Positions 9,191-16,833 of a stretch of 64,000 nt of DNA are shown one piece after another (position 1 is the stretch's first letter; each line of letters opens with the position of its first letter). A program made the position numbers and the translations under genes. The DNA is from Bacteroides faecium (GTDB taxonomy: Bacteria > Bacteroidota > Bacteroidia > Bacteroidales > Bacteroidaceae): assembly GCF_012113595.1 (NCBI RefSeq), contig NZ_CP050831.1, positions 1 through 64,000 on the forward strand, given 5' to 3'. The notes below the pieces were generated by a model that did no database searches, was not told the DNA's origin, and was given only the letters and a program-made list of their open reading frames with translations.

Positions 9191-9545
9191 CTATATTCTT
9201 TTGGAAAAGATTCGCTGCTACGCTTATCACGGAGTCGCACCACAAGAGAATCTTATCGGAAACGAATACCTCATTGACTTGAAACTGAAAGTAAATATCA
9301 GTAAAGCCGCACAAACGGATGAAGTTGCCGATACCGTTAACTACGCCGAAGTACATCATGTGATAATGACAGAGATGGCTGTTCCGTCAAAGTTACTGGA
9401 ACATGTAGGTGGAAGAATTATAAAAAAACTGTTTGAACAGTTCCCGACTATTGAAGAAATCGAGCTCCGACTTTCTAAAAGAAATCCGCCAATGGGGGCA
9501 GATATAGAGTCAGCGGGGATAGAACTGCATTGCAGCAGAAAATAA
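9174..9545 (+). CDS. folB: Dihydroneopterin aldolase
   Basis: FolB converts 7,8-dihydroneopterin to 6-hydroxymethyl-7,8-dihydropterin plus glycolaldehyde in tetrahydrofolate synthesis. The 123-residue length, the early CYAYHGVAPQENLIGNEYLIDL segment (with the catalytic-region YHGV...E) and the late RLSKRNPPMGADIESAGIEL segment with the catalytic lysine are diagnostic. The ATG lies inside the 3' end of the preceding acyltransferase gene, overlapping by 17 bases in another frame, which implies translational coupling. A dispersed hairpin repeat lies just downstream and may serve as the 3' end. Confidence 0.94.
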   Translation: MKINNSYILLEKIRCYAYHGVAPQENLIGNEYLIDLKLKVNISKAAQTDEVADTVNYAEVHHVIMTEMAVPSKLLEHVGGRIIKKLFEQFPTIEEIELRLSKRNPPMGADIESAGIELHCSRK

Positions 9546-9567
9546 AACAGAAACATCTAATTTTTAT

Positions 9568-9640
9568 TCAGGCACGGATTACACGGATTTCGCGGTTTTA
9601 AGTTAATTGGAACCGTGTAATCCACGTAATCTGTGCCTGA
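9568..9640. repeat. Dispersed palindromic repeat, copy 1
   Basis: The arms 9568-9597 and 9611-9640 are imperfect reverse complements around a 13-base loop. Each contains the core GGCAC(G/A)GATTAC, built of a 9-base unit GGATTACAC in near-tandem. The same core forms the hairpin at 16731-16820. It lies between convergent genes folB and mgsA, so it may also terminate both. Confidence 0.75.
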
Positions 9641-9696
9641 TTTACATTTTTATGTAGAATTATCTGACAGGTCAGCCCGTCATTATCTTAAAATTC

Positions 9697-10224
9697 TTAT
9701 TTTCTTTTCTTCTTTCTTTTGTTCACTGATTCCACAGCTTCCGTTACCACAGTTTTATCCTGGAAACGTTTAGTATAACTGGAATAATCAGGATGAATAC
9801 GTTCGTAATCAGGATCCATAAACAACGGGCTGGAAATAATATGATCCGCCGTTGAACGGTTACAGCAGAAAACGATATTTTCTACACCTGCCAGGCGGGT
9901 TAACGCCTTCACATCCGTATCATGTGGCTGTAAAGTCATTGGGTCAGTGAAAAAGAAAAGATAATCAATCTGTCCGTCCACAATGCGCGAACCCATCTGC
10001 TGGTCGCCCCCCAAAGGCCCGGATTTCAAAATCGTAAAATCCCACTCCTGTTCGGGATGTTTCTCTTTCAACGCTTCCAATATCAATGTACCGGTAGTAC
10101 CTGTACAGTAGAATTTATTCCCCATCAATAATTCAGAGTTCCACAGTACCCATTCGATGAGGTCTTTTTTCATAGCATCGTGCGCTACCAGCCCGATACC
10201 TCTTCTAACTTTTGATGATTCCAT
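9697..10224 (-). CDS. mgsA: Methylglyoxal synthase
   Basis: MgsA turns dihydroxyacetone phosphate into methylglyoxal and phosphate, an overflow bypass of lower glycolysis under phosphate-limited or sugar-excess conditions. The motifs GLVAHDAMKKDLIEW at the N-terminus, CTGTTG for phosphate binding and LKSGPLGGDQQMG with the catalytic aspartate are all present. At 175 residues it is longer than the roughly 150-residue E. coli enzyme because of a C-terminal tail ending in a basic KRKKKRK stretch, which is odd for this enzyme. It is the last gene of a four-gene minus-strand operon and lies 4 bases after the glycosyltransferase. Confidence 0.95.
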   Translation of the reverse strand: MESSKVRRGIGLVAHDAMKKDLIEWVLWNSELLMGNKFYCTGTTGTLILEALKEKHPEQEWDFTILKSGPLGGDQQMGSRIVDGQIDYLFFFTDPMTLQPHDTDVKALTRLAGVENIVFCCNRSTADHIISSPLFMDPDYERIHPDYSSYTKRFQDKTVVTEAVESVNKRKKKRK

Positions 10225-10228
10225 CTTG

Positions 10229-11257
10229 TTATCCTTTTAAGTCCGACAATTGAGAGAACCGTTTGCATCCTCTCGCATAAAACTGCCACAAGATACTACT
10301 TTTTGTTTGTTCGGGAATCGGATTCAAAGTTTTTTTTCTTTGATTCTCTTCACGGGATGAAGAAAATGATGGACATATCTTCTTATATTCCTTACGTGCA
10401 CTTACCACTGCACGAGCATTACCTACATCACCTTTCAGCAGAAAAGTAAGTGCCGCTACATAATCAAGGCAAGCCCGGATACGCATCACTTTATTTAACT
10501 CTTCCTGCGGAAGATTCTTATAGAGCATGACAAGATTATTACGGAAATTAAGAAAAGTCTTACGAGGGTTCTCTTTTTTGAGGGTAGCCCCGCCTACATG
10601 ATAGACAACACTTTGAGGAATACAAACAATCTCACGTCCACGGGAACGAAGTCGCCAGCAGAAGTCAATCTCTTCCATATGTGCAAAGAAACGCCCGTCC
10701 AGTCCGCCGACATTCAGATAATCGGCACGGCGGATAAACAAAGCCGCCCCCGTCGCCCAAAATACGGGAAGTATCTTATCATACTGACCTTCGTCTTTTT
10801 CAACTACTCCCATGATGCGGCCACGACAGAAAGGATAACCATACTTATCTATAAATCCGCCCGATGCCCCGGCATATTCAAAATATTCTTTTTGCCGCTG
10901 GCTCCGTATCTTCGGCTGGCAAGCAGCTATTTCCGGATGAGCATCCAAATAGGCAATCATCGGTTCCAGCCAATGCTCCGTCACTTCCACATCGGAGTTC
11001 AGAAGTACTACATATTCAGCATCTACCTGTTGCAAAGCCAAATTGTATCCGTCCGCGAAACCATGATTCTGTTCGAGTATGATTGTCCTGACAGAAGGAA
11101 ATTCCCGATGGAGCATATTCACGGAATCATCCGTAGAACCATTATCCGCCACACAGACCTCTATCCCCTCTCCTTCCGAATAACGAATTACAGACGGAAG
11201 AAAAGTACGAAGCATATCGCATCCGTTCCAATTCAGAATGACAACTGATACTTTCAT
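10229..11257 (-). CDS. Family 2 glycosyltransferase
   Basis: The 342-residue protein has a GT-A fold of GT2 type: VVILNWNGCDML at the start for nucleotide-sugar binding, VCVADNGSTDDSV, and LNSDVEV providing the DxD-like metal site. The middle matches rhamnosyltransferase/WbbL-like enzymes (FWATGAALFIRRADYLNVGGLDGRFFAHMEEIDFCWR), with the ED-type catalytic acidic residues in MEEIDFC. It probably adds a sugar to a surface polysaccharide or lipid-linked acceptor. The start ATG overlaps the stop of the upstream acyltransferase gene in an ATGA, so the two are translationally coupled. That hints that the acceptor may be a lipid A-type or other envelope lipid, but this is inference. Confidence 0.9.
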   Translation of the reverse strand: MKVSVVILNWNGCDMLRTFLPSVIRYSEGEGIEVCVADNGSTDDSVNMLHREFPSVRTIILEQNHGFADGYNLALQQVDAEYVVLLNSDVEVTEHWLEPMIAYLDAHPEIAACQPKIRSQRQKEYFEYAGASGGFIDKYGYPFCRGRIMGVVEKDEGQYDKILPVFWATGAALFIRRADYLNVGGLDGRFFAHMEEIDFCWRLRSRGREIVCIPQSVVYHVGGATLKKENPRKTFLNFRNNLVMLYKNLPQEELNKVMRIRACLDYVAALTFLLKGDVGNARAVVSARKEYKKICPSFSSSREENQRKKTLNPIPEQTKSSILWQFYARGCKRFSQLSDLKG

Positions 11258-12180
11258 TTTCCTTCTTTTCTCTTGTTCTGTTCTTCCTGTTCATTCCGCG
11301 CACATTCTTCCTGAGTAAATTTCCATCGTTTATGCGACCATAGCCAGTAAGCAGGTTCTCTGCGAAGGGTTTGTTCCAAACGCTGTGCAAACATTTCGGT
11401 TATCTCTCCCTCGGCTGTTTCCTTGGGAGTTTCCGTCATCAATTTAAATTCGGCTTCGCAATATCCTCTACGATTCTTCGTCAGTTCACAATAGAAAACA
11501 GGGAAGTTCATCATTTTGGCAATGCGTTCCGCACCATTCAGGAAAGCGGTTTGCTGTCCCAGGAAGGTAGTCCAATATCTATCACCGCTAGGCCACTGGT
11601 CGGTAATCAGTCCGACCACCATCTTTTTGCCTTCACGTTTCAATTTAATAATCTCGCGGGCAGTAGAATGTTTCGGTATATTGTATCCGCCAAAACGGGA
11701 ACGTATGCGTTTGAACAGTTCGTCCAAATATTTATCTTTCAAAGGCTTATACACCTGCACGGGAACATCTCCCGGCTTCATGATCGCCCCCATCCCTATC
11801 AGCCATTCATAATTGGCATAATGGGGAATCATCACGATAATTCCGCCATACTTTTCCGTCAGTTCCAAATACTGTTCCGTATTCTTATAAGTCATCCTTT
11901 CGCAAAGGTCTTCGGCAGACATATGCAGCAACTTCAAATCTTCCAGCATATAATCCGAAAGATAACGATAAAATTTGCGCTCTATCTGTAATCTTTCCGC
12001 ATCGGTCTTTTCCGGGAATGACCTCTTCAAGTTCTCCCGGACGACTTTCCGACGATATTTTCCCACACGGTACATCAACAGATAATTGAAATCCGAAAGA
12101 ATATACAATATTCTGAACGGAAGGGCTGAAAAGAGCCACATCCCCGTAGATACGAGCCAATAGATAAATTTTGATTTCAT
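11254..12180 (-). CDS. Lysophospholipid acyltransferase of the LpxL/HtrB (lipid A late acyltransferase) family
   Basis: Family members add a secondary fatty acyl chain to lipid A (or an ornithine- or amino-lipid) at the inner membrane. The 308-residue protein has an N-terminal membrane anchor (about 7-25), the catalytic HX4E motif in PHYANYE near residue 120, and the downstream GLITDQWPSGD and FLNGAERIA segments typical of LpxL-type enzymes. Bacteroides lipid A is penta-acylated, needing one late acyltransferase, so this is a reasonable candidate. The gene sits 2 bases after mtaB and overlaps the glycosyltransferase by 4 bases. Confidence 0.87.
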   Translation of the reverse strand: MKSKFIYWLVSTGMWLFSALPFRILYILSDFNYLLMYRVGKYRRKVVRENLKRSFPEKTDAERLQIERKFYRYLSDYMLEDLKLLHMSAEDLCERMTYKNTEQYLELTEKYGGIIVMIPHYANYEWLIGMGAIMKPGDVPVQVYKPLKDKYLDELFKRIRSRFGGYNIPKHSTAREIIKLKREGKKMVVGLITDQWPSGDRYWTTFLGQQTAFLNGAERIAKMMNFPVFYCELTKNRRGYCEAEFKLMTETPKETAEGEITEMFAQRLEQTLRREPAYWLWSHKRWKFTQEECARNEQEEQNKRKEGK

Positions 12181-12182
12181 AC

Positions 12183-13502
12183 TTATATCAGAATTGTACC
12201 TTTTAAGGCTGTCTTATCTTCGTTAAATTCCCCCAAACGTACATTGACTACCTGATTGTCGAGCGAGTTGTCACTATCCACTTCCACACGGATATAGTTT
12301 TCCGTAAATCCATGCATCGGAGTGCCTGCTTTCGATTTCTCCATCAGCACCGGCATGGTCTGCCCGATATGACGGGCATAAAAAGCCTGCGTCTTTTCAT
12401 CCGAAAGCGTCAATAGTCGTTGGCTGCGCTGATGCTTTTCTTCAGGTGAAACGACATAGTCTATCTTCAGCGCCTGTGTTCCCGGTCGTTCGGAATAGCT
12501 GAACACATGCAGTTGAGTCACATCCAATCCGGCAATGAACTGACAGGCTTGCTCGAAATATTCTGTCGTCTCACCACGGGTTCCCACAATCACATCCACG
12601 CCGATAAAAGCGTCCGGCATCACCTCTTTTATCTTCTTCACTTTCGAAGCAAAGAGAGCGGTATCATACCGACGGCGCATCAACTTCAACACTTCGTCGC
12701 ATCCCGATTGCAAAGGAACATGGAAATGAGGCATAAAGCGACGGGAGCGAGATACGAATTCGATGATTTCATCCGTCAGCAGGTTGGGTTCGATAGAGGA
12801 TATACGATAACGTTCGATTCCTTCCACTTCATCCAGTGCTTTCACCAGGTCAAAGAAAGTTTCTCCCGTTGTCTTGCCGAAATCTCCGATATTTACTCCG
12901 GTCAGGACGATTTCTTTTCCGCCTTCGGCAGCGGCACTCTTTGCCTGCTCCACCATAGAAGCAATAGTTCCATTGCGGCTCCGCCCACGGGCAAAAGGAA
13001 TGGTGCAGTATGAACAGAAGTAATCACAGCCATCCTGCACTTTCAGGAAAAAGCGCGTACGGTCACCCCGCGAACACGAAGGAGAAAAGGAACGAATATC
13101 TTTGGTTGCAGTAGTAACGGCTTCGCCTTTTTCATGTTTTTGCAAGTCGCCCAAATATTGGAGCAACTCGCCTTTCTGTTCGGCTCCCAGTACTACGTCC
13201 ACTCCGTCTATCTTTGCCACATCGCCGGGTTTCAACTGCGCATAACATCCGGTCACCACCACAAAAGCACCAGGATGCTGCTTCACCAACCGATGAATGG
13301 CCTGCCGGCATTTCTTATCCGCCATCTCAGTCACCGAGCAGGTATTCACCACACAGATATCCGCTTTCTCACCCTTACGGACAGTCCGCACACCTGCCTC
13401 ACGCAGTATTTTACCAATAGTCGAAGTCTCTGAAAAATTTAATTTGCAGCCTAGTGTATAATAAACGGCTGTCTTATTTTGAAATACAGTGGTATCTATC
13501 AT
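12183..13502 (-). CDS. mtaB: tRNA (t6A37) methylthiotransferase MtaB
   Basis: MtaB is a radical-SAM enzyme that methylthiolates t6A37 to ms2t6A in tRNAs reading ANN codons. The 439-residue sequence shows the UPF0004 N-terminal domain with its three cluster-binding cysteines (C19 in TLGCKLN, C55 in NTCSVTEMAD, C86 in GCYAQ), the radical-SAM CX3CX2C at C159/C163/C166 (CDYFCSYC), and a C-terminal TRAM-like RNA-binding domain. NTCSVTEMADKKCRQ is the MtaB/YqeV signature, unlike MiaB. It is the first gene of the operon reaching to mgsA. Its promoter box is half of a 16-base palindrome shared with the divergent acyl-CoA ligase side. Confidence 0.93.
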   Translation of the reverse strand: MIDTTVFQNKTAVYYTLGCKLNFSETSTIGKILREAGVRTVRKGEKADICVVNTCSVTEMADKKCRQAIHRLVKQHPGAFVVVTGCYAQLKPGDVAKIDGVDVVLGAEQKGELLQYLGDLQKHEKGEAVTTATKDIRSFSPSCSRGDRTRFFLKVQDGCDYFCSYCTIPFARGRSRNGTIASMVEQAKSAAAEGGKEIVLTGVNIGDFGKTTGETFFDLVKALDEVEGIERYRISSIEPNLLTDEIIEFVSRSRRFMPHFHVPLQSGCDEVLKLMRRRYDTALFASKVKKIKEVMPDAFIGVDVIVGTRGETTEYFEQACQFIAGLDVTQLHVFSYSERPGTQALKIDYVVSPEEKHQRSQRLLTLSDEKTQAFYARHIGQTMPVLMEKSKAGTPMHGFTENYIRVEVDSDNSLDNQVVNVRLGEFNEDKTALKGTILI

Positions 13503-13520
13503 AAGCTGTTATAAACACAT

Positions 13521-13536
13521 TAACTTTGCAAAGTTA
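13521..13536. promoter_or_regulatory. Palindromic back-to-back minus-7 boxes, mtaB promoter
   Basis: TAACTTTGCAAAGTTA is a perfect 16-base palindrome made of one TAnnTTTG box on each strand (13521-13528 plus, 13529-13536 minus). The minus box is well placed for mtaB (leader about 20 bases). The plus box could start a second, earlier transcript toward the acyl-CoA ligase gene. Confidence 0.6.
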
Positions 13537-13558
13537 CACATTATTATTAGTAAAACCC

Positions 13559-13589
13559 TTTTGGATACGAAAGTTTATTCCTATTTTTG
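13559..13589 (+). promoter_or_regulatory. Promoter of the acyl-CoA ligase gene
   Basis: TTTTG at 13559-13563 and TATTTTTG at 13582-13589 are 18 bases apart, and the ATG at 13613 follows by 23 bases. This fits the Bacteroides minus-33/minus-7 pattern. Confidence 0.65.
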
Positions 13590-13612
13590 CACAATTCACT
13601 AAAAAACGTGCA

Positions 13613-15286
13613 ATGATTAAAGAGAATTTCATTAAACTATACGAAAATAGTTTTCGTGAGAATTGGGATTTACCTTGTTATACTGATTACGGAGAAAATA
13701 CCCAATATACGTATGGACAAGTAGCTGAAGAAATCGCCCGTTTACACTTGTTATTCAAGCATTGTAGCCTTCGCAGAGGAGATAAGATATCAGTTATCGG
13801 CAAAAATAATGCACATTGGTGCATCGCCTATATGGCAACTATCACATATGGCGCAATCGTCGTACCCATCCTTCAGGACTTTACTCCCAACGATGTTCAT
13901 CATATCGTCAATCATTCCGAATCTGTCTTCCTGTTCACAAGCGACAGTATTTGGGATAACTTGGAAGAAGAGAAACTACAGGGATTAAGGGGAGTCTTCT
14001 CACTGACCGACTTCCGTTGCCTGTATCAACGCGACGGAGAGACCATACAGAAGTTTCTGAAGAATACCGATAAAGAGATGCATTCTTGCTATCCGAAAGG
14101 ATTTACCCGCGAAGATGTGCAGTACACTACCCTCTCCAATGATAAAGTAATGCTCCTGAACTATACTTCCGGTACTACCGGCTTCAGCAAGGGAGTCATG
14201 CTAACAGGCAACAGTCTCGCCGGCAACGTTACTTTCGGCATTCGCACCGAATTGCTTAAAAAAGGAGATAAAGTACTTTCTTTCCTTCCGCTTGCCCATG
14301 CCTACGGTTGCGCATTCGACTTTCTGACAGCAACAGCCGTCGGCACCCATGTCACCCTGCTTGGAAAAACTCCTTCGCCCAAAATCATTATGAAGGCTTT
14401 TGAGGAAGTGAAACCAAACCTGATTATCACCGTACCGCTCGTGATCGAGAAGATATATAAGAATATCATCCAACCTCTTATTAATAAGAAAGGAATGAAA
14501 TGGGCGCTTAATATTCCTTTGCTCGACACGCAGATTTATAATCAGATACGCAAACGGCTGATCGACGCACTGGGCGGTCGTTTCAAGGAGATTATCATCG
14601 GCGGTGCCGCCATGGATAAAGAAGTGGAAGAGTTTTTCTACAAAATCAAATTCCCTTTCACCATCGGTTACGGAATGACGGAATGCGGGCCACTTATCAG
14701 CTATGCTCCGTGGAATGAATTTGTACTGGGTTCTTCGGGAAAGATACTGGATATTATGGAAGCCCGTATCTACAAGGAAAATCCGGAATCGGAAGTGGGA
14801 GAAATACAGGTACGCGGTGAGAACACAATGGTGGGTTATTACAAGAATCCGGAAGCCACACAAGAAGTATTCACCGAAGACAACTGGCTGCGCACCGGTG
14901 ACCTCGGAACAATGGATGCCAACGGCAATATTTTTATTCGCGGACGTCTCAAGACCATGATTTTGAGCTCAAGCGGACAGAATATCTTCCCGGAAGAGTT
15001 GGAAACAAAGCTCAACAACCTGCCGTTCGTTCTCGAAAGTATCGTCATCGAACGCAACAAGAAGCTGGTCGCCCTTGTCTATGCCGACTACGAAGCACTG
15101 GATTCACTCGGACTGAACAACCCGGACAACCTAAAAACAATCATGAACGAGAATCTCAAGAATCTGAACGCAAATGTAGCCGCTTACGAAAAAATCAGCA
15201 AGATACAACTCTACCCCACGGAATTTGAAAAAACGCCGAAAAGAAGTATCAAAAGATACCTATATAACAGTATAGCTGTCGATTAA
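13613..15286 (+). CDS. Long-chain fatty acid--CoA ligase (AMP-forming synthetase)
   Basis: This ANL-superfamily enzyme activates a carboxylate to an acyl-adenylate and then to acyl-CoA. The 557-residue protein has the P-loop LNYTSGTTGFSKGVML near residue 182, the adenine-binding GYGMTECGP, the hinge-region TGDLGTMDANGNIFIRGR and the C-terminal lysine in FEKTPKRSIKRYL. Length and motifs fit FadD-type ligases. The reading frame is open further upstream to a TTG at 13526, but the stretch up to 13613 contains promoter boxes, and residues after the ATG (MIKENFIKLYENSF) match the family start. It is monocistronic. The chain-length preference is not predictable. Confidence 0.9.
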   Translation: MIKENFIKLYENSFRENWDLPCYTDYGENTQYTYGQVAEEIARLHLLFKHCSLRRGDKISVIGKNNAHWCIAYMATITYGAIVVPILQDFTPNDVHHIVNHSESVFLFTSDSIWDNLEEEKLQGLRGVFSLTDFRCLYQRDGETIQKFLKNTDKEMHSCYPKGFTREDVQYTTLSNDKVMLLNYTSGTTGFSKGVMLTGNSLAGNVTFGIRTELLKKGDKVLSFLPLAHAYGCAFDFLTATAVGTHVTLLGKTPSPKIIMKAFEEVKPNLIITVPLVIEKIYKNIIQPLINKKGMKWALNIPLLDTQIYNQIRKRLIDALGGRFKEIIIGGAAMDKEVEEFFYKIKFPFTIGYGMTECGPLISYAPWNEFVLGSSGKILDIMEARIYKENPESEVGEIQVRGENTMVGYYKNPEATQEVFTEDNWLRTGDLGTMDANGNIFIRGRLKTMILSSSGQNIFPEELETKLNNLPFVLESIVIERNKKLVALVYADYEALDSLGLNNPDNLKTIMNENLKNLNANVAAYEKISKIQLYPTEFEKTPKRSIKRYLYNSIAVD

Positions 15287-15385
15287 TATGTTCTAAAACA
15301 TAGGGAAAGAGTAAGAAAAGGGCCAGTTACCAAAAAATATATAAAAAAAGTTGGCTTTTCGAGAACAACATATTGAAAAAGTACA

Positions 15386-15393
15386 TACCTTTG
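15386..15393 (+). promoter_or_regulatory. Minus-7 box of the small lipoprotein gene
   Basis: TACCTTTG is a perfect TAnnTTTG box 53 bases before the ATG at 15446. A TTG is present only 10 bases upstream, so the minus-33 element is unclear. Confidence 0.55.
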
Positions 15394-15445
15394 CATCGTT
15401 TTAATAAAGCAATTGATTGTATTACGTTTTTAAAAAGCAAAGAAA

Positions 15446-15667
15446 ATGAAAAAATTAGTTTTGATGGCCGTAGCTATCGTAGCAGTATCATTCGCATCAT
15501 GTGGTAACAAAGCAGCTGACGCAGCAAAAGCAACTGCAGATTCTATCCGTATCGCTGACTCAATCGCAGCAGTGGAAGCAGCAGCTCTTGAAGCAGAACA
15601 AGCAGCAGCAGATACTACAACAACTGATAGCGTTGCAGTAGAAGTAACTGAAACTGTAGCTGAATAA
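15446..15667 (+). CDS. Small alanine-rich lipoprotein
   Basis: The 73-residue product starts with a lipoprotein signal (MKKLVLMAVAIVAVSFASCGN) whose lipobox FASC predicts lipidation at Cys19. The mature part is almost only Ala, Asp, Glu, Thr and Val in heptad-like spacing, which suggests a helical rod or a disordered acidic tail, somewhat like Lpp-type spacers. Codon use is strongly biased to GCA for alanine and is consistent with high expression. It has its own promoter box and a strong terminator, so it is a monocistronic, probably abundant mRNA. No function is recognised. Confidence 0.8.
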   Translation: MKKLVLMAVAIVAVSFASCGNKAADAAKATADSIRIADSIAAVEAAALEAEQAAADTTTTDSVAVEVTETVAE

Positions 15668-15692
15668 TTCAGTAACAGCCTAGAGAGAATTG

Positions 15693-15731
15693 AAAGTCTG
15701 ACATGCGCAAAGCATGCACAGACTTTTTTTT
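15693..15731 (+). terminator. Rho-independent terminator after the small lipoprotein gene
   Basis: AAAGTCTG (15693-15700) pairs with CAGACTTT (15719-15726), with an inner CATGC/GCATG stem, and is followed by eight T residues. Confidence 0.9.
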
Positions 15732-15771
15732 ATGCCTTATCGTAAGCAGTTTATACTATTTGGAATAGAAG

Positions 15772-16689
15772 TTATTTGGAATAGGAGCTTTTCACAAAAG
15801 GAGCGTCCAATAAGTAATCCAGACTCACTTCCACACTTTCCTCTACCGGAATACTATATTTCTCGATTTCAGCAACAAGATAGTTTACACCTGCCGTCTT
15901 CGCATTATTAAAGATTGCATCGAAACCTACCATTCCACTCTGACCGATTTCCCTGTGGTCTTTGATATGGAATATCTTGAATCTGCCCGGATATTTATTA
16001 AAATAATCTACCGGACTATTCTGACCGCGAACCACCCAGTAAACATCCATCTGGAAGAAAACGTATTCGGGATTCGTATGTTCCAGCATATAGTCATACA
16101 TCACGTTACCTTCCACTTTTTGGAATTCATGGGCATGATTATGGTAGCCGAACTGCAAGCCCTGTTGTTTACAGCGTTTGCCTATTTCATTATAATAAGC
16201 ACAGTAAGTTTCCAGATCCTTCAGTGTTTTAGGAACATCCATCCAGGGAGCTACGATATATTTCATACCGGCTGCCTTATGGTCTGCAATACACTGCTCC
16301 CACCATTCAAGCGATTTTGAATAATTACCGGAAGCCAATTCTTCCTTCGATAATCCACGTGTACAATGCGAAGACAAGACTTTCATTCCTGCCGATTCGA
16401 CATCTTTCTTAAATTGCCGGGGAGTTCTATCGTAAAATTTTCCATTATTATAATTGGCCGCTTCAACACCGGTATAACCCATTTTTGCCAATTTCTCGAG
16501 AATAGCAGTATAAGTCGGATCACATTTACCGTCCTTATTGTCCACCTTATTCAATATATCTCTAACGGAATAGAGCTGAATAGCTACTTCTTTCTTTGCT
16601 TTTTTAGCTTTTTTCTTCGTCTGCGCGGTCATCGCAACCGGAATCATGAGAAGAACAGCCAAGGCACATAAATAAATTCGGGTTCTCAT
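15772..16689 (-). CDS. Exported sugar phosphate isomerase/epimerase-like TIM barrel protein
   Basis: The 305-residue protein carries a Sec signal peptide (about 1-22, ending AMTAQT) followed by a lysine-rich linker and a xylose-isomerase-like TIM barrel (AP endonuclease 2 family). Metal-binding-type residues are seen in YHNHAHEF, FQMDVYWV, FHIKDHRE and the C-terminal VAEIEKY. Such proteins act as isomerases, epimerases or lyases on free or oxidised sugars. In this cluster with Gfo/Idh dehydrogenases and a DUF1080 protein it most likely processes a 3-keto-sugar or 3-keto-glycoside in the periplasm. It is the last gene of the unit, separated from DUF1080 by a dispersed hairpin repeat that could attenuate its expression. 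Confidence 0.83.
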   Translation of the reverse strand: MRTRIYLCALAVLLMIPVAMTAQTKKKAKKAKKEVAIQLYSVRDILNKVDNKDGKCDPTYTAILEKLAKMGYTGVEAANYNNGKFYDRTPRQFKKDVESAGMKVLSSHCTRGLSKEELASGNYSKSLEWWEQCIADHKAAGMKYIVAPWMDVPKTLKDLETYCAYYNEIGKRCKQQGLQFGYHNHAHEFQKVEGNVMYDYMLEHTNPEYVFFQMDVYWVVRGQNSPVDYFNKYPGRFKIFHIKDHREIGQSGMVGFDAIFNNAKTAGVNYLVAEIEKYSIPVEESVEVSLDYLLDAPFVKSSYSK

Positions 16690-16730
16690 ATAATAGATAT
16701 CAGGGATTATAATTATTCAATTTTTTATGA

Positions 16731-16820
16731 AAAAAGGCACGGATTACACGGAATTACACGGTTGTTATATAATAACGATAGTCAGAAAAACCGTGTTATC
16801 CGTGTAATCCGTGCCTTTTT
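16731..16820. repeat. Dispersed palindromic repeat, copy 2
   Basis: The arm 16731-16763 and the arm 16789-16820 are nearly perfect reverse complements, starting AAAAAGGCACGGATTACACG and ending in its complement. The core GGCACGGATTACACGGA is shared with the hairpin at 9568-9640. Here it interrupts a same-strand gene cluster, so it may form a processing or attenuation hairpin between the DUF1080 and isomerase genes. Confidence 0.8.
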
Positions 16821-16833
16821 CCTATTTATGTGA

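Noticed and set aside
10598..11248. A 216-codon plus-strand frame opposite the glycosyltransferase
   Set aside because: Antisense shadow with no recognisable domain, and the minus-strand gene is conserved.
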